Positions 33,398 to 47,900 of a DNA stretch of 64,000 nucleotides are shown in pieces. Source of the stretch: Acanthaster planci. Lineage: Eukaryota > Echinodermata > Asteroidea > Valvatida > Acanthasteridae. The translations under genes were made by a program, and so were the position numbers. Each line of letters begins with the position of its first letter. Positions within the stretch are counted from its first letter, which is position 1. The DNA is taken from positions 112,220 to 176,219 of the forward strand of contig NW_019091607.1 in assembly GCF_001949145.1 (NCBI RefSeq), in the 5' to 3' direction. The notes below the pieces were generated by a model, which was given only the letters and a program-made list of their open reading frames with translations, was not told the DNA's origin and made no database searches.

Positions 33398-36300
33398 AAC
33401 ACTGAGGGTTTAGGAAAATACCGTAGGGCTTCCACAGAACTGTAACTATAACAACCCCCAAATTAAAAGTTACAGTCTTATTTGAACTTTCCTTGTGAGT
33501 AAGAGCTTCAAATATTTTAACCAGTTTTTGTGCTTTATCCGTCTTTGCTATGAACTAACGGTACCGTTCGTGAACGTCTCAGAACAATTAAAAATGTTTT
33601 AAAATTTTTTTTCAGTTGAGCCACAACTGTCGTTTCGACGATTAGGTGGATCGCGTGGCTACGGTTACTTTAAATCTGGGAGCGGCATTCTTCAGTAATT
33701 TGAATAGATGGATAACATTAACAAAGGTGGATGCCCGGTGTTGCCAAGTACATGTATGTAGTTTCCTGCCTATGCTTTATAATTTATGCATTTTCACGAA
33801 CGTAATTTTCCAACACTTACCCTCCACACCAACGATGATTTCCCTCTGCACATGAATGCAAGCGTAGAATTTCAATGACAACTTGTCTCTCATTTTGCAC
33901 ACTACAAGACTGACGTCATAATAGCCAATTAGCCCATGCACTTAACTATAACTTCTTTATAAGGACCTTGACCATCCCCGATGTGTCGCACCTAATTAAG
34001 TGACGTTTTCTACCTCTTTTCAAAAGGAAGGGGGAAATCAAAAACGTCATTAAGAATTGAACCATTCACAGCCTCTCGGCTCATTAACCAGGGGCAGGTG
34101 CACTAGCCAAGGTAGGGGAAAGCGCGTCACGGTCCCTGCTCCCGCGTCCCTACTTTTCTTTAAGTGGGAAACTCAGCTGCTTGATCACGTCGGGATGCTG
34201 CACACGACGTTTCCTGGTACGTTTCCAATCCTCCATCTTAATTACCCAACCAAAGGCAGATCCAAGATTTGTACGGAAGAGGGCTGGTTGTTTGTCTTCC
34301 AAGAAAGATGATTAGAGCCCAGCGGTGTGTTATCCCTCGCCAAAGAAAACGAAAGACAAACCATGATTTAAAGCAAAAACAAAAGACGGTCATCCGTTGG
34401 GTTAAGACTGTGAAAGGTATGCGCATGCGCACGTTTTGCCAGGGAGAAGGAGCTTGGATCGGGTTACTATCGCTCCGGACCTAATTCAATCGAGGTTTGC
34501 GTATCTTTAGGTCATCCACGAGAAAAATTTGATTCTAGTGTTAAGAAAATTTACGGAAATGAAAGTGTTTCTTGAATAATTTGTAGCGTGAAAATTGTGT
34601 CCCCAAAGCAGCGAGACAGGAGAATTTGGTGTTCTCAACTGCACAGGTATAGGTCCTAATCTGGTGGTTGTCACTTTGAGTGCCTTCGTAGTAAAATTAA
34701 AAGAAATACAAACAGTAATGTATTTCTGTTCTTCATTAGAGTCTGTCTCACATGGTGATCATTTTTTTCTTTATCTCTAGTAAAAACAATGGGAGTCTGC
34801 TCAATAAATGTTATCCTAGCTGTTAGCCGTTTTCTTATTATTTGTTAATATCAATTTTATTTTCGCTGGCTACAACACAATTTCTCCGAGAGAATTATAT
34901 TTACTTGACTTGATACAATTACGTGAGGTTAATTTCAGGCGAACCATTGTGTCCGCAAGCACTTTTGCCATAACACGTCACGGTCCCATTTTTGCAAAAC
35001 AAAGAAAGAAGTTCTGTTGGAAGATTGTGGCTAGTCGTTAGTACAAAAACTAAGAAATAGCGTTACATAATTGAACGCTTTGTAGTGACGTGGCTGTGTC
35101 GCAAATTTGTGCCGAAAATTAGGGGGTGCTGGTGGGGAAAGGTGTGTGGGGGGGGGACTTGTCCGACCACGAAAATTTAAAAAGCAGGGGATGACACCTT
35201 ATGACTCTACATAAAGGTCAGTGTTCATGATATTGATGTATATCTGTAATACCTATGTATTCAAAATGGCATATGACTTTTTAAAATTGTTTTTCTTACC
35301 TGAGTCATATTGAATGCATTTTAATCGTTGAAAGTCTAAAACCATTTTTACAATGTGGTTTAATTTTTTTGCTCACCACAAAAAAGTGGGAGATGGTTCA
35401 AAGGTGGGGAAATATCCTCCCTGTGCCCATGGGATTTACGCCCATGGTCCATGGCAAATCCGGCACCAGAGGGCGCTGCTACTGTGACATTTTAAGCTCT
35501 TTTGTCATTCCCTGCAGGAATTTGAACTGCGCCGCTCAACGTTTCAACGTCTGTGCATCACACCATGGAGGAAAGACACAGAAGGAGTTTGAACTGCCCG
35601 GGCTATAACATCTGGCCGATTACCACTTTCTGGCATGCCCGGTATGTCCATAGCCAGAGCGCGGTGCACGCCTGCTACCCACCACCTGTTTTGCAACCAT
35701 AAGCTCCCTCTGTACCCCATGATAGTCGCCGCAATTTTTCGTTGGTATTCTGCATCCTTAAAACGTTGTGTACTGCAGTATAGGAAGTTGAATATTCATT
35801 CCATCGTTGGTGCTTGATATGATCCGACAACATCATCAAGTGTAGTGTTTGCGCCGTTGCTTTTATTAGGCTGTAGACCCAAAGTGTTCATGTGCAGTTG
35901 TTGCCCTTATCGAACGCTTTCTTCTGGACTTCTTTTAGGAATAAATAGCCAAGCTATTTATAAGATTTTGTGTTTTGTTTGAATCATTTTTATTATGGCA
36001 TTTGTTTAAAGGCAAATTTTATGAGATTTCGCGATCACTCCTTGTGATGAAATAGCGCATTTTGTTGCTACTGAACTAAGCTTTCCAGTAGTAGTGAACA
36101 TTTTGTTGGCTTGTCTTAGCCAAATTCGTTCCAAGTCTTTGACACTGATGTATATTGGACGGAGGAGACTAGAATTACAAACTTTGCATGGATAATGAAA
36201 CAGTGTGTCAAAATTTTAAACGTTTATTTATGATGGCAAAAGTAGGTCTAATATGAGGAATTTTTCTCTCTTTATTTCCTGATCACATCGATTGTTTGTA

Positions 36301-36604
36301 TTTAATTGCAAGCAAAAAACTACAAGCATTGCCAGGGGATTCCTGGCCCTGCTTATCCAGCTAAGATGCAGGCAGCAATAAGGCATTTTTGGAATATTTT
36401 CTATTATTCGTCAGACTCGGCGGCGACCATCATTGGACGCTTTGAAGGTGTCTGAGTTACAACTCCTGTGTCCTTCCTCCATGATCACACAGCTGCTTGG
36501 TGACTTGCTTTCATGCTCGACGTCAACGAAGGAAAACACGCACTAGACATTTATAATCATTGATCTTAAAAGTAGATTAGTCTTGTAACCTTTAAAGAGC
36601 TTTC
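33398..36604. other. Intergenic stretch with no recognised gene
   Basis: Short ORFs only. A G-run (about 35146-35156) and a low-complexity patch are present. No coding exon is convincing. Confidence 0.4.
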
Positions 36605-36608
36605 CGAA

Positions 36609-36917
36609 TACTGTAAAAACCAACGTCCATTATAAACGGGTCCTTGTGTTGATTGTTGACACGCAACCGTTTAAAATTAATTGCCTTTTCGGAAATAAAT
36701 GTGGTTCGGTGTTCAGAAAGTTACCACCCGATAAATGTGTTTTTGTGTCTTGTTAATAACACCAAAATGTGTCATTGTGTGTAAATTTATTAATACATCA
36801 ACACCTATTTGTCTACAAAACACACCACGACGTGTTCAGCATTGAATTATTAATACTGTACACGTTCATAAAGTGTTACTGGATAGGCGTTACAACATTA
36901 ACGCTTGTTTTACAGTG
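36609..36917. repeat. Dispersed repeat family, copy A, with CTGTAAAA inverted ends
   Basis: The segment starts CTGTAAAAACCAACG and ends with the inverse (CTTGTTTTACAG), so it is likely a MITE of about 300 bp. Its sequence recurs inverted at 63050-63296 and, truncated, at 63786-63893. Shared blocks include GGAAATAAATG, GTGTTCAGAAAG and CACGACGTGTT. It is AT-rich with no frame. A target duplication is not clear. Confidence 0.6.
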
Positions 36918-39900
36918 ACGAGGAGAGACATATAGATGTGCTTGGTTACGAATCAGTTTCCTAATGTTGAAATCTCTTGGTTGCCCTGGAAATCATACCG
37001 CTACACGTGAAATTGATGTACTGAAAAAAGTCCCTTTCGGGGTTGGCCTCATGCACCTCGCAAGGTCACGTCGTGCAAATCTCAGACGACAGCTCGATTA
37101 AAGAAAGCTCCTTGACCGCGCGTTGACAATACGGCGAATCCACCTGTGCCCTCCGATACATAGCTGGCGGCTGAGAAGTTATTCATCTGTCCCCATCTCT
37201 CGAACTCACGCCCGCTTTTCGTCACCTCGTCTGACAAGAGCTTCAAATGAGCTTAATAAATTTGACTCAGCTGGCATGCTTGCCCACTGGCAAGGCAACG
37301 GGTCTTTAAGCTGTTGTCTTCACTGAAAATCGTTCGACCGCAGGTTCACTCACAACCAGAGCCTATACCATGTTCCCATGTTGACGAGATTTATTTTGCC
37401 CCAGTTAACGCATTTCTTTTTATTATACACTGTATTTTCAGTACCCTGCGCTTCTGGAAATAATTGGAAGTTTGCTGCTTATATTAAACAAAATAACCTT
37501 CTGCTTCTTCAAACGAGTGACCATTCACCTATACTAATCAGTGTCGAATGGTTTTTTCAGCATCTTTTTTGTATTATGACAAACGGAACTTGCCATTTTC
37601 CACTAACACTAGAAATAGATTTTGTTATAATCAGGTTAAACAAATCGACTGTTTTCAGTGCAATAATATTGTCTTCTCACACCACGAGCATGCGAATATT
37701 TGTTTCCATATCTTGTCAGTATGAGAAACGGATCTTGTCGCTTCCTACTGTCAAGAGCAGTCTCCATAGCGACCAAAACCCACGCCTCGGTTGTTCTCAG
37801 TGTTCTCGATCAAGCACACGCACGAAACAATACTATGAAATGCTGTCATTGATACAATATCCAGTACGTCTGTAGTATCACAACACTATCAGCAACGCCT
37901 GTACCCCGTGGAGATACCAAAGTTGTTAATTTAACACCCTGGTTTTGGCAAAGTGCTGGCAAGATTTACGAGACACAATTATATAAAAGGGCCGGACCCG
38001 TTGTTTTCATATTCGACCGTATAAGGGTAAGTTGACAGCTTGTCAAGAGATCGTTTCAAGAATGACAAACTACTCGTTAAAGTTCCGCCAGTTTTGACAC
38101 TCTCTGAATTCTTCCGCCTGAGGTAATATTTTGAATGCATAAACTCTGAGGTGTGGATGATGTAGACAGACCACTACAGCTTTTTTAGATTTTTGTTTTG
38201 TGTTTGCTCTCCCTTGCAGTGGGACGAAATTGATTGATACTTTAGTCATTTCTGCAGAACTTTGGTTCCTGTTTCTTAATTACCAATTAACTCTAAACCC
38301 AACCACCTGGTTCTAAATAACTACTAGACTAATTCTATTCCAGGAAGTTAGGACACTATTTTGGAAGTTTGGTTAAATTAGTACTTTTTGGTACAGGGAT
38401 TTATCCCTCCCACGCATCACACGTGGATTTTCAGAGAACTCACCTGGCAGTTTTTTCTCCCCCACGACTACCCTTTTCATATCTCCAACCTTTTACCGGA
38501 TTATTAATGCGAATATGACTGAAATGTTTTTAGAGAGAGAAGGAGAGACTTCAGCAGTGGATGTGAATGCGTGGTGACATGCTGTTACAACAGTCCTCTT
38601 CCGTGAGATGGTATATGGTTGTGGGAGGAGAAAAGTCAAGGTTTCATGTAGCTTTTATGTAGCTTCGTTCCCATTGCATTTGTCACATTATTTGAAGGCT
38701 TTTTACTTTTCGTATTTTTTTGGCCGATAAGTGTGATTAACCTCAATTTTAATAGATTGTCTACGTTTTACTAAAGCCGTAGCTGTATAATCATCGATGG
38801 GAAGTGGTCTAAAATCGCACACTTTTTAACCAGGCGTTTGTAGGCCGTATTGACTTAACACGTTGTACACTGATGATAAATGAGAACCCAAAACTGTTAG
38901 AGATTACTGGAATTTAAATTCACCACTAAAGTGTCGGGAATGAACGCAAATTGAACCACCTGCGTTTGCAACACCAGACAATAAACGAGACATAAGACAT
39001 AAGGCAGGTAAGAAAATACAGCACAATCAATCTACCCGCGCTAAAAGTGAAGTTGCTGAGGCATGAAAAACGTGACTGTTGGTGTAGGATTGTGCAACGT
39101 GTGTGAAGAACATGCACTACATAAACTGCCACCAGGGATCAAACACTCTGGATCCCGTACAATACTATGTAAATATAAATGCTGTCAACCGAGGACGTCT
39201 AGGCTTCCTTCTTACGTGGTAGGCTGCCACCGACTGGTCAGATAGCATTAGTGTGGTTTGACTGGTGTGGACATTGTGAGAGGTAAAAAAGATGCTAAAG
39301 CTGAGTCAAAAGTGAGTACGAGAATTTGGCCCGCGTGCGAGGAGATGGCAATGTTACTTTTTGAATTATAGCGCGAGGCACATTGAAATGAGTTACGAGT
39401 GAGGCCATTCCGTTCCGTTCGTGAAAGCTTTCAGGTTACGGTCCTCACGTACAACCACGCACCGACTTTTTCTCTGCACAGAAAACCAGACCTAAAATAA
39501 CATCCCCAATATAGGCCAAGCTCTTCTAAACGCAGAACTCAAAGCCGTTCTGTCTGGAGCATTGTTTGGTCAATTGTATTTGTCCACTTTTACTTTTTGT
39601 TTGAAACATTCTGTCTCAGCTGACAGCCATTCCTTCCACTAGCGTAATCTGACCCTGTCCTTCGAGTAAATGATCACTCCAGCCTGCCACCCTCGTTGCT
39701 GAACCTAGCTCGCGTTGCGCCAGCCCGGCGTATTTAGGGTAACCCGGCCCGGCCACCTGCGGTAGTGTAGTTCGTCATTGCACCACGCACAGCCGAGGTC
39801 CCGCCACCTCGAGTTCAAGTGTTGACTGTAACAGCCACGGGTGTTTTTCAAGAGGTAAATTAAATTCGCGCCCTTTTCACGGCTTCCCGTCAAAATGAGA

Positions 39901-40829
39901 AGAGTGTTTTTGTCCCTTCGTGTAATTTCGCTGTGTTGCATGGATACAGTTGTCATGAGTGTACAGTGAGTGGCCCGATCTATGAAACAGATCTCCCCGG
40001 TGCTTCTTATGGACAAGTGGTGTGAGTTGACTCGTGGAGAAGGTGGCCTGTGTAACAGAAGTAGCGATTCGCACCATTTAAAAGCTCTTTCGAGATGTAA
40101 TGTGGATGATTGGCTGGATTTGTCAACAGTGATCGTAGATACCAGGTTGTTTCCGCCTTTTTATACACCAGTGTTGATTGAAATCAAATGAAAGAGAAAG
40201 TAGGACACATGATCCAAGTGAGAAATGAGTCGTTGAGGTTTGATTGAGGTTTGTCTGCTCAGAGCAGTTGCCATGTAAAGGGCAGAATTTCAGAAATTCA
40301 TAAAAGATGACAAGTCTTCGGGCTTATATTTATAGTTTTTTCTCGAACTCTTTGTTTTACACACAGTCACTGGCAGATCGCAGTGAATAATACAAACGTA
40401 ATGAAGTTTCAACTTTAAAGCTGTTTATGCCAGGTTATTCTATCGTCGTCTGTTCGTGCGCAGCGCCCTTAACATTGACGTTGAGGACAGTAATATCTGT
40501 GTCGAAATGGCCTTTCCAATATGACGACTTCCGTCCGTGGTGAGTGAGGGCGACGGAGAGATTATGTTCATTGAAATTCCCCTCACTTCATGCGAGTGAT
40601 TATGTAATCCAAATGGGTGGCCGGCGCTCGTTAATAGCATCGAGGTGCTCTACTTGGAATGAAGTTGAAGTTTGGAGGCATGGTCATCAGGCAAAATGTT
40701 TGTCTTTTTCGTTTGTTCGTGTTGTAAGAATAACATTATTAACCCAGCCTTAAAAGGCCCAGGTACTTCGTAGTAGGTTTGAAAATGTAGCTACTGATAG
40801 TACCTTGAGAAGATACACCGACAGCATGC
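36918..40829. other. Intergenic stretch with no recognised gene
   Basis: It holds a 165-codon open frame (37378-37875) with AT-rich composition and no recognised domain, and a TATA/Inr/donor cluster near 37982. I cannot support a gene. Confidence 0.35.
37982..38009 (+). promoter_or_regulatory. Candidate core promoter (TATA box plus initiator)
   Basis: A perfect TATAAAAG (37982-37989) lies 27 bases before TCATATT, which matches the initiator consensus with A at 38009. A strong splice donor (AAGG/GTAAGT) follows at 38026, and a good acceptor (CTCCCTTGCAG) ends at 38219. The first exon would be only 18 nt and the second has no long frame, so a noncoding transcript or chance are both possible. 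Confidence 0.3.
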
Positions 40830-40994
40830 AATGGGAGACTTTGAGACGCTTGATGGCGGCAAAAATACTGGTCCTTTTTACCAGTTCCGAGCTTGCGCGC
40901 GTTGTTCTGAGCATGCGTGCTTAGTTCTGAGCGCGCGGAAAACTGTACAAAGACCAGTATGTCTGTTACCACCAGCGTCTCAAAGTCCCCCATT
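40830..40994. repeat. Inverted repeat with about 43-bp arms (possible MITE)
   Basis: The left arm begins AATGGGAGACTTTGAGACGC and the right arm is its complement with a few mismatches, so both strands show ATGGG(A/G)GACTTTGAGAC reading outside-in. The loop is rich in GCGCGC and TTCTGAGC. Frames starting MGDFETL on both strands are a by-product of the symmetry. No target duplication is visible. Confidence 0.75.
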
Positions 40995-41695
40995 GTTGGA
41001 AGATTTACAAAAGGCTGTCAATTACAGCAGCAGTCAGCAGTACTTAAAGCAATAGTTGTAGCTCCCCCTTTCTGCTTGTCGTGAAATTGTGAAATTCAAT
41101 TTGGCCAATCAACTTTGCCACTACAGTTGTATAGGGCTACACCTCAATTGCCGCGTTATCGATAGAATCAAAATATTCAAGTTTATAATCTCACCTTGGA
41201 TGATAACCCCGCTGTCAATGCAACCTGTGCCTGAAATAGTCTGACGGCGACAACAGCTATGACGCAAATAAGTGATGTTGAGTTCTTCCGTGAAAAGGGA
41301 TTGAAATAACAAAGATATCTGTAATTATTTTTGAAAGTTGTCTCGAATATTGCACCGAGATTCAATAAAGCGTAAATCTTCTGGAGATATCTGCTAGCTA
41401 TATTGAGCTATATCCCAATATATTTTAGGATATTTCATTTTGAAATATCTCTGTTTACTTCTTGAAATCTGCCGACATCACCGACAGTATCAGTGTCGTG
41501 TATGTACGCCGTAAAAAGCCATTAGGTATGATTGATAGACCTGTAATATTATAACGTCACACTTTGTTCACATGAGAACTTCTTATTGCATTCAGGTGAG
41601 GTACGATTCGTCGAGCCGTTATACGAATGTGAATAAATATACAAAGCGTGACGTCATTATGCATTAGCGTACTGTCTTTGGTAAGGGTCTATATA

Positions 41696-41947
41696 GGCTA
41701 TATGCCGTGCTACTGCCATGTGAACTGACAATGGCGGGACAGTTGCGCTAAACGCCGCACTCAACGGAGCAATGTCCTGCCACTGCAGTTCAGATACCGA
41801 GAGCGCGGCATACCCTGGCGAACTAAAGGCCTTGCCGTGCCGAGGCAATTTTTCAAGCCGAATCGGCACTAAACGCAGTGCTATGGCTGTGCTTTACTTG
41901 AAAAAAATCTATTTAAATTTGGTACGACAGTAGCACGGCGTATAGCC
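41696..41947. mobile_element. TA-flanked MITE (Tc1/mariner type), 252 bp
   Basis: The ends are GGCTATATGCCGTGCTACTG and the complement of GGCTATACGCCGTGCTACTG, one mismatch in 20. TA dinucleotides lie directly outside both ends (41694-41695, 41948-41949). The interior has no transposase frame. A TA target duplication with short inverted ends fits a Tc1/mariner relative. Confidence 0.55.
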
Positions 41948-41949
41948 TA

Positions 41950-44900
41950 GGCCTAAGCAAGATGGCTCCTTTGGCTACTTTGTAGCAGCTGTTACTGCAC
42001 CACACGGGTGCCCGTGGTGGGTCGAAAAACGACTGGTTCTTCTTCACTTACATGTAATTTATTCAGCGCCAAAGTAAAATGGCAGCCCCAGCAAAGTCAT
42101 GACCTCATCATTGTACACGGCAATAGTTGCAATAATTATAACGTTACCGTCTTTGGGTTCTATGTAGAAGTTTCGTGTATACTTAGCCAATCAAATTACT
42201 CGGCACCGAACTTCGTCTGCAGGACTAGTTACCTTGTGAGACATTAGATCCGCGCACTAGACTGTCTGAATAGAAAGAGCACATAACAAAATTATTCTGT
42301 CCCACTGTGTAATATTCGGGAGTTGATGTTTGGATAACTTGGCTGAATACTTTTCTATTTAAACAGGAAAATTCGCTTCTGTATTATGGAAAACAATTAA
42401 TGTTAATTTTGCAAAACTCCCTATTGTCTCCGACTTTTTAAGCCATCTCTTTATTTTTTGGCTGTTTGAAAATAAAAATCTCATGAGTTTTTCCGTGAGC
42501 TCCTGTAAAACCCTGACGAGGAGGTGGTGTGTGATCCTGCTCCGCCGACAGTGTTCTTGAGTCTAGAAACCCGTGTCAAGAACACGCCGCCCGAACTCGA
42601 CCAAGCCATGTGCACAGTATCCGCCTCGAGCAGAAGCGCCCCCTGATCGGTTGATAAGGATCATGCTGGTAGAGAGTGTTTATAAACCAGCGAAGAGAAG
42701 TTCCTACAAATGAAGCCTCCGTTGCTAGGAAAATCGCCCCTCTCTTGGTCCAGCTCTGGGCCATAGCGTGTAGCTGTTCTATACTAACTGTACGTCTGTG
42801 TGTACTGGCGCACATACCTGCCAGTTTGTTTCCGATGACGTCGACACTTAACGCCGCAAATCTCTTTACACGGCTCTTAATATCAATGCAAGGGGCACTT
42901 CGTTTTGGAGGGTTTCTTTTCAAATTGTGAACCCAAATTTGCTCACCAAAACTTCAGTGAGAACACCTTGCTCGCTGGCTTGCTGTCATCACCTGAAATA
43001 ACAGCAAATTACCCAAGCGAAATAAAATATATGACAGCAAATTATCGATCTGCGATCCTAGCAAATTTCAGTGCAGAAATAGTTGGGACACAGAGGTTTC
43101 CGCATCGGACGACGTGACACTGTGCTCCTAAATGTGCATTATTTCTTGCATGATAGTACAATATAAACGATGCATTAAATTCTTTTCAAATAGCACAAAA
43201 ACCTAAAAATCAGGATAACTTAACAAAAAGGAGCTTTTAGGCTACAAGGATCCTGTCATCAAAAATTGTATTGCATGGGCTCTTTACAAAGGGAATTGGC
43301 GATCGACGGTGTGTTTTTGTGGAAGTTTTCACATAGTTTGATTTAAAGAATTTGCATGTTACGTTGTGGCTGCTATTGATATATCTTTAATAGGCGATGA
43401 CAATGCCCTTGAGAGGGTATTGAAGACAAGCGATCGCCGCTTGGCTAAAAAGATATTATGATGCCATTGTCAGATTTCAAATCAAACCTTAAAAACCACT
43501 CATGTTAGTAATCATGATAACTACAGCCATACTTGGCTCTTCATGGCTGTAAGCAGTCCCCCCACCGGAGCTGTTAATTTCAACTCTTATGGTCCACCAC
43601 ACCGCTCATACCATCAGCGTACCGCTTAATTGCCTCCATTATCAGATCTTTCTCTCGAACGATACCTCTCATGCATTTTGCAGACTAACCCATTGCTTTG
43701 CTATCAAAGATCTTGACAACACCCGTGCATCTGAAGGATAACCCTTGAGAGTTATTAAAACTGCGAATGCATTTATTTTTATTAAGCCCTGTGTTGTGGA
43801 TCTCAGGCCATGACGTTTTAAGGGGTCGAGATTGGGACACACAATACAGCGGTGTAGGGCCTATCGAAGTAGAGACGCTAAGCTGCCACGGGGGCAATTT
43901 CAACCCCCCGAAAAGAGCCCAAAATTTAACCCACACAGAAGCGGGTTATTTTGGCCCATTTCACGGCTGAGTGGGGCAGATTCTGCCCCCTAAAAATTTG
44001 GATGTGCCACTTTCTATATTTTTTTGGAAACTTGGCCTACATGTAAAGACATTTTTTATCAATATAAATGTGAAGTTTGAACTCGGTCAGACATACAATT
44101 TTGTTGTTATGGTCATTTGAATTTCACGTCTAAATGTGTACATTATCGAGCACCGCGCAGTGCACAAAGTATACATTTTTGGCTGTCCCATCTCGGAAAA
44201 ATGCACTCTGTGCAAGAATGATATGTTCGATTTTCACAAAATAATGACCACAATGTGTGACTTTCTACGCAGTATACCGCCAGCGCTGGCAACTCTTTTT
44301 ATTCTAGGATATGTCAATGTTTATTCACGACATAGCAAAAAATGTCCCACTATTTTTCTGGTCAAAGAAAATTCGTTTCTCAGGGGGCAAACTCCTAACG
44401 ACGGACAGAGCATACTGTCCGAAACGCTTAGTACCCTCCAGCTCTTTTAGAATCACACATTCTCGAAAAGAAATATTTCAGAACTATTTTACATATTTTC
44501 TAGACGGCGATACTTCAAACCTTGCACTCAACTTGCCACCTTCACCACGAAAAGCTTCAAAGCTCAAAAGTCACTTCATATGATTTCCACGTCCCGAATT
44601 TTTTGTTGGCGATATCTTTCTCCAACTTTAAAGGGTCTTTCATGCCCTGTAGACGGTATGCAAAATGTAGGCGAAAGGCTTTCTGTCATTTAACCAGGCA
44701 CTGGGTAGGTATTTGTATTTGTGCGAGCATGGAGCGAGTTGCCGCCGATATGCATAGCGGATGATTTAACGGGTTGAAAGACATCAGACGCTACCGTTGA
44801 ATATGAAGGATTCGCCAGTTCGAAGAACCAGCCGCAGAATGTCCGTCATCAGGTTGGCCATTAGTAACGCAAAATGACGGTGCATTCAGCTAGACGAACC

Positions 44901-47900
44901 GCTTTAAGGTAGGTTACACCATTGGTATTAAGTCCCCCGAATTGCACAACCATATATACCGGGAATATCTTACTTGAAAGAAAGTACATAATAGTCTCAG
45001 TCGGTCTGTAAAGTATTCGCCCAGAGTTCCGTAGCTTTCCAGAAAACAGAATTTTTTTTTTTCACGATGGTAGGTCGACCATCGTTTTACAGTTCATTTC
45101 TCTTCGCATATCACATTCGTTAAACAGACGCCGATTTTCGTGTGTGTGCTGTTTGCAGATGTTGTAGGAGTCTCCATGACTGAACGGGTAATGCTACAAG
45201 CAGCTAACATTTTACTGCCAGAAAGTCACCAAAAGCAAACTAAAAGTAGAGGAATGTTAAAGTTTATTAAAGGAAAGGATTTTCTTCATGCAAAAACTTT
45301 CGAGATCAAAATATCCCCTTACAGCACAATGGTATGGTCCAAATATGTAGGCTGTTTCTGAACTGCCTGGCGAGAGGATTTTCGTTAAGAGAAAGTACGA
45401 TTTCCACACGTTACACCTCCCGTGGTTCAATTGATACTTCCCTCTTTGCCATAATTATTAGTTTGTCAACAAAGAATGCACATTTTAGACTTTCACTGAC
45501 GTGTAAACTAACGTGAAAGTGTGGTAGTGTGGTCATTAAGCGTGACTGCGCACGCACGTGCATATTGTTTTAGTTTTACGGATACGAGTTGACTTCATAC
45601 TTCATTCCCGGATGAAGTTTTTATCATAAATCCACAATGCTACATTGTGACTGTCCAGGAGGCACATTACTCCAAGGTAGATTTGCTGATTACTCCTGGC
45701 CGTTGAAAGCTTCTCTTTTTAAAGCGAAAGAGAACCTGTTATGCCTGTTAGCCACCCTGACCCGGCAAGTGTTGTTCACTTACTAGGAACGCCCTGTACT
45801 GCATAGATTTTACGCAAGATAAATTACAAAATCTTCAATCGTTGAAACTGCTGCACTGTTCTTCTCAATTTTCCACAAAGCGGTTGACTCAAACATGTAT
45901 TAAGCCAGTGGAAAGTAAGCTGCAGCGAATCTCACACACCTTAATCATCCAGTCTTGTCAAATTACGACAAAAACCCCGCAAAGTGCACCCTCCCTTTAA
46001 CTTCGTGGAGACAAATTAACACAAGAACACTTGCAACAAAGTTTTACAAACACGCTTTACCACGTCGCGATAGAGGTTCGATATCGGGAAATGCGTATGT
46101 ACACACATACCGTACTCTTCGTTACCACAGTCGGGTTCCTTTACAAATTCAGGTTGGATATTAATGACAATTTCGTACTTCAGCGCCCAAATCCAATTGC
46201 ACGTGTTTAAGCGCTGTCGTACATTAGGCAAAAATCCCGCCCTGGGGACACTGGTGTTCAATGAGAGGGTTGGGGTAAACCAAAACAAATACGAGGCCAG
46301 ACAAAGTCGTCACCCTCATTCTCTGGGGACCAAACGTGTCAACGTGCACTTCCCTGTTGCTGTGATTCTCCTGTTCTTCACCAAAGTCGTGAGTCTCTCT
46401 CACAGAAAGCCACGGATGTGCGAGAAACGAACTAATTGAGTGATGGACCAAAGTGGTCGGAGCACTCGAGACTGGATGCAGCCACTTGACTTCCTCCAGT
46501 GTGGAATACTGGCTATTCTACTGGGATTTCTCGATCAATTTCACCCCGCACGAGCGACAGATATTTGATGTTCCTTAAACCAGTTGAAGTGGCCAGGACT
46601 ATTACAAATTACCAGACAGGGCAACACTTGACGAATTGCATACTAATAGCCGGAACCTGCCTCCTCAGGTTGGCGTGTGATCAAAGTGGAATCATTGGTT
46701 AACAGCTCAGTAAACATTCCTGAAAAGAAACTGAAACTGCAAGAGGTTGCCATGCCCGTTTTAAGTAATCGGCTGAGGTGCAGATCAAGGTTGTCTACCT
46801 CCATACAGGAGAATCCCATGACTGCATTTAACAATTAAGGGTGAAGGTAACCAATGGTATCCATTTTACGACAACGGTGAGTAAGGCAAGGGATAGAGTC
46901 CTTGTGTATGAGCGTTAACGCTAAGAATATGCGTTGCACATTATGCATTCTGAATATAACTTTCTTTTCATAAATTCCACTAAAATGTGTTGCGAAAAAA
47001 TACGCAAGGACCGTGAAGTTTGCTACTTTCACCCGTAAACAGTACACTGGAGTGGGGACATGCAGTCAACATTAAACACAATCCGGAAAAATAAAACCAC
47101 TCGAGGCGCAGGATTTCCCAAGAACCAGGTGTCTACGTAACCTGTAAGTTTATTTTGGAAATAGAGTAAATTTTGTGGTTATACGTATTTACATTAAGAT
47201 AAGTGTTTACTGGAGTAACAAAGATGTATTAGAGAACTTGGATTTATGGTTGCATTGATCACTTTAAAGATTAGTTGTGTCAAGATGTAGAGTGGTCATT
47301 ATTTTGTAAATAGTTGTGATAATGGGTGCAACTACGATAATAATAATATCCGTTATAATTACACCCTTTGACGTGGTCGAACATTTGTACTAGATGGGTG
47401 TTCAGAAAAGGTTTGCATTTCATTTACGTAGGGTTCTACTGTGGGTATTGGACTAGCAGTCCGATTCAAGGGCTGGCCAGAGACTCAAGGAACAACTCAA
47501 GACTCGGAGTCAACTCAAGACTGCTGTACGAGAGGGAGAGTCAGGCCGGTGCCCCGAAGGCTACTCTGCGGTGAGACAGCCCGAGAGTTCCTGGCCAAAA
47601 CGTAAACCAGTCATCGCTGCAGTGACAGAAAGGATCCTTTAGAATTTTACGTTCAATTTAAATTGTGCATCGACTGCGTTCAAAACCCCAAAAGTCCCGG
47701 GTGTATCTCATATTGTGTCAGATCAGCAAAATTGTAAATATGTTTTTTAACAAACTATAATAAATTTGTAAATAGGTATCTGTAAAACAGAAGATCTTAT
47801 ATCAGGTGTCTTCTTTTGCGTGAGAGTGCAAATAACTGCCGAAGGTTATGTCCACGGGGTTGGGGGTAACCGGGGGATGTGACACGTGTCTTATTTTGCG

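Noticed and set aside
37378-37875. 165-codon open frame (+) with hydrophobic start
   Set aside because: Composition follows the AT-rich surroundings, there is no recognisable domain and no splice or promoter support.
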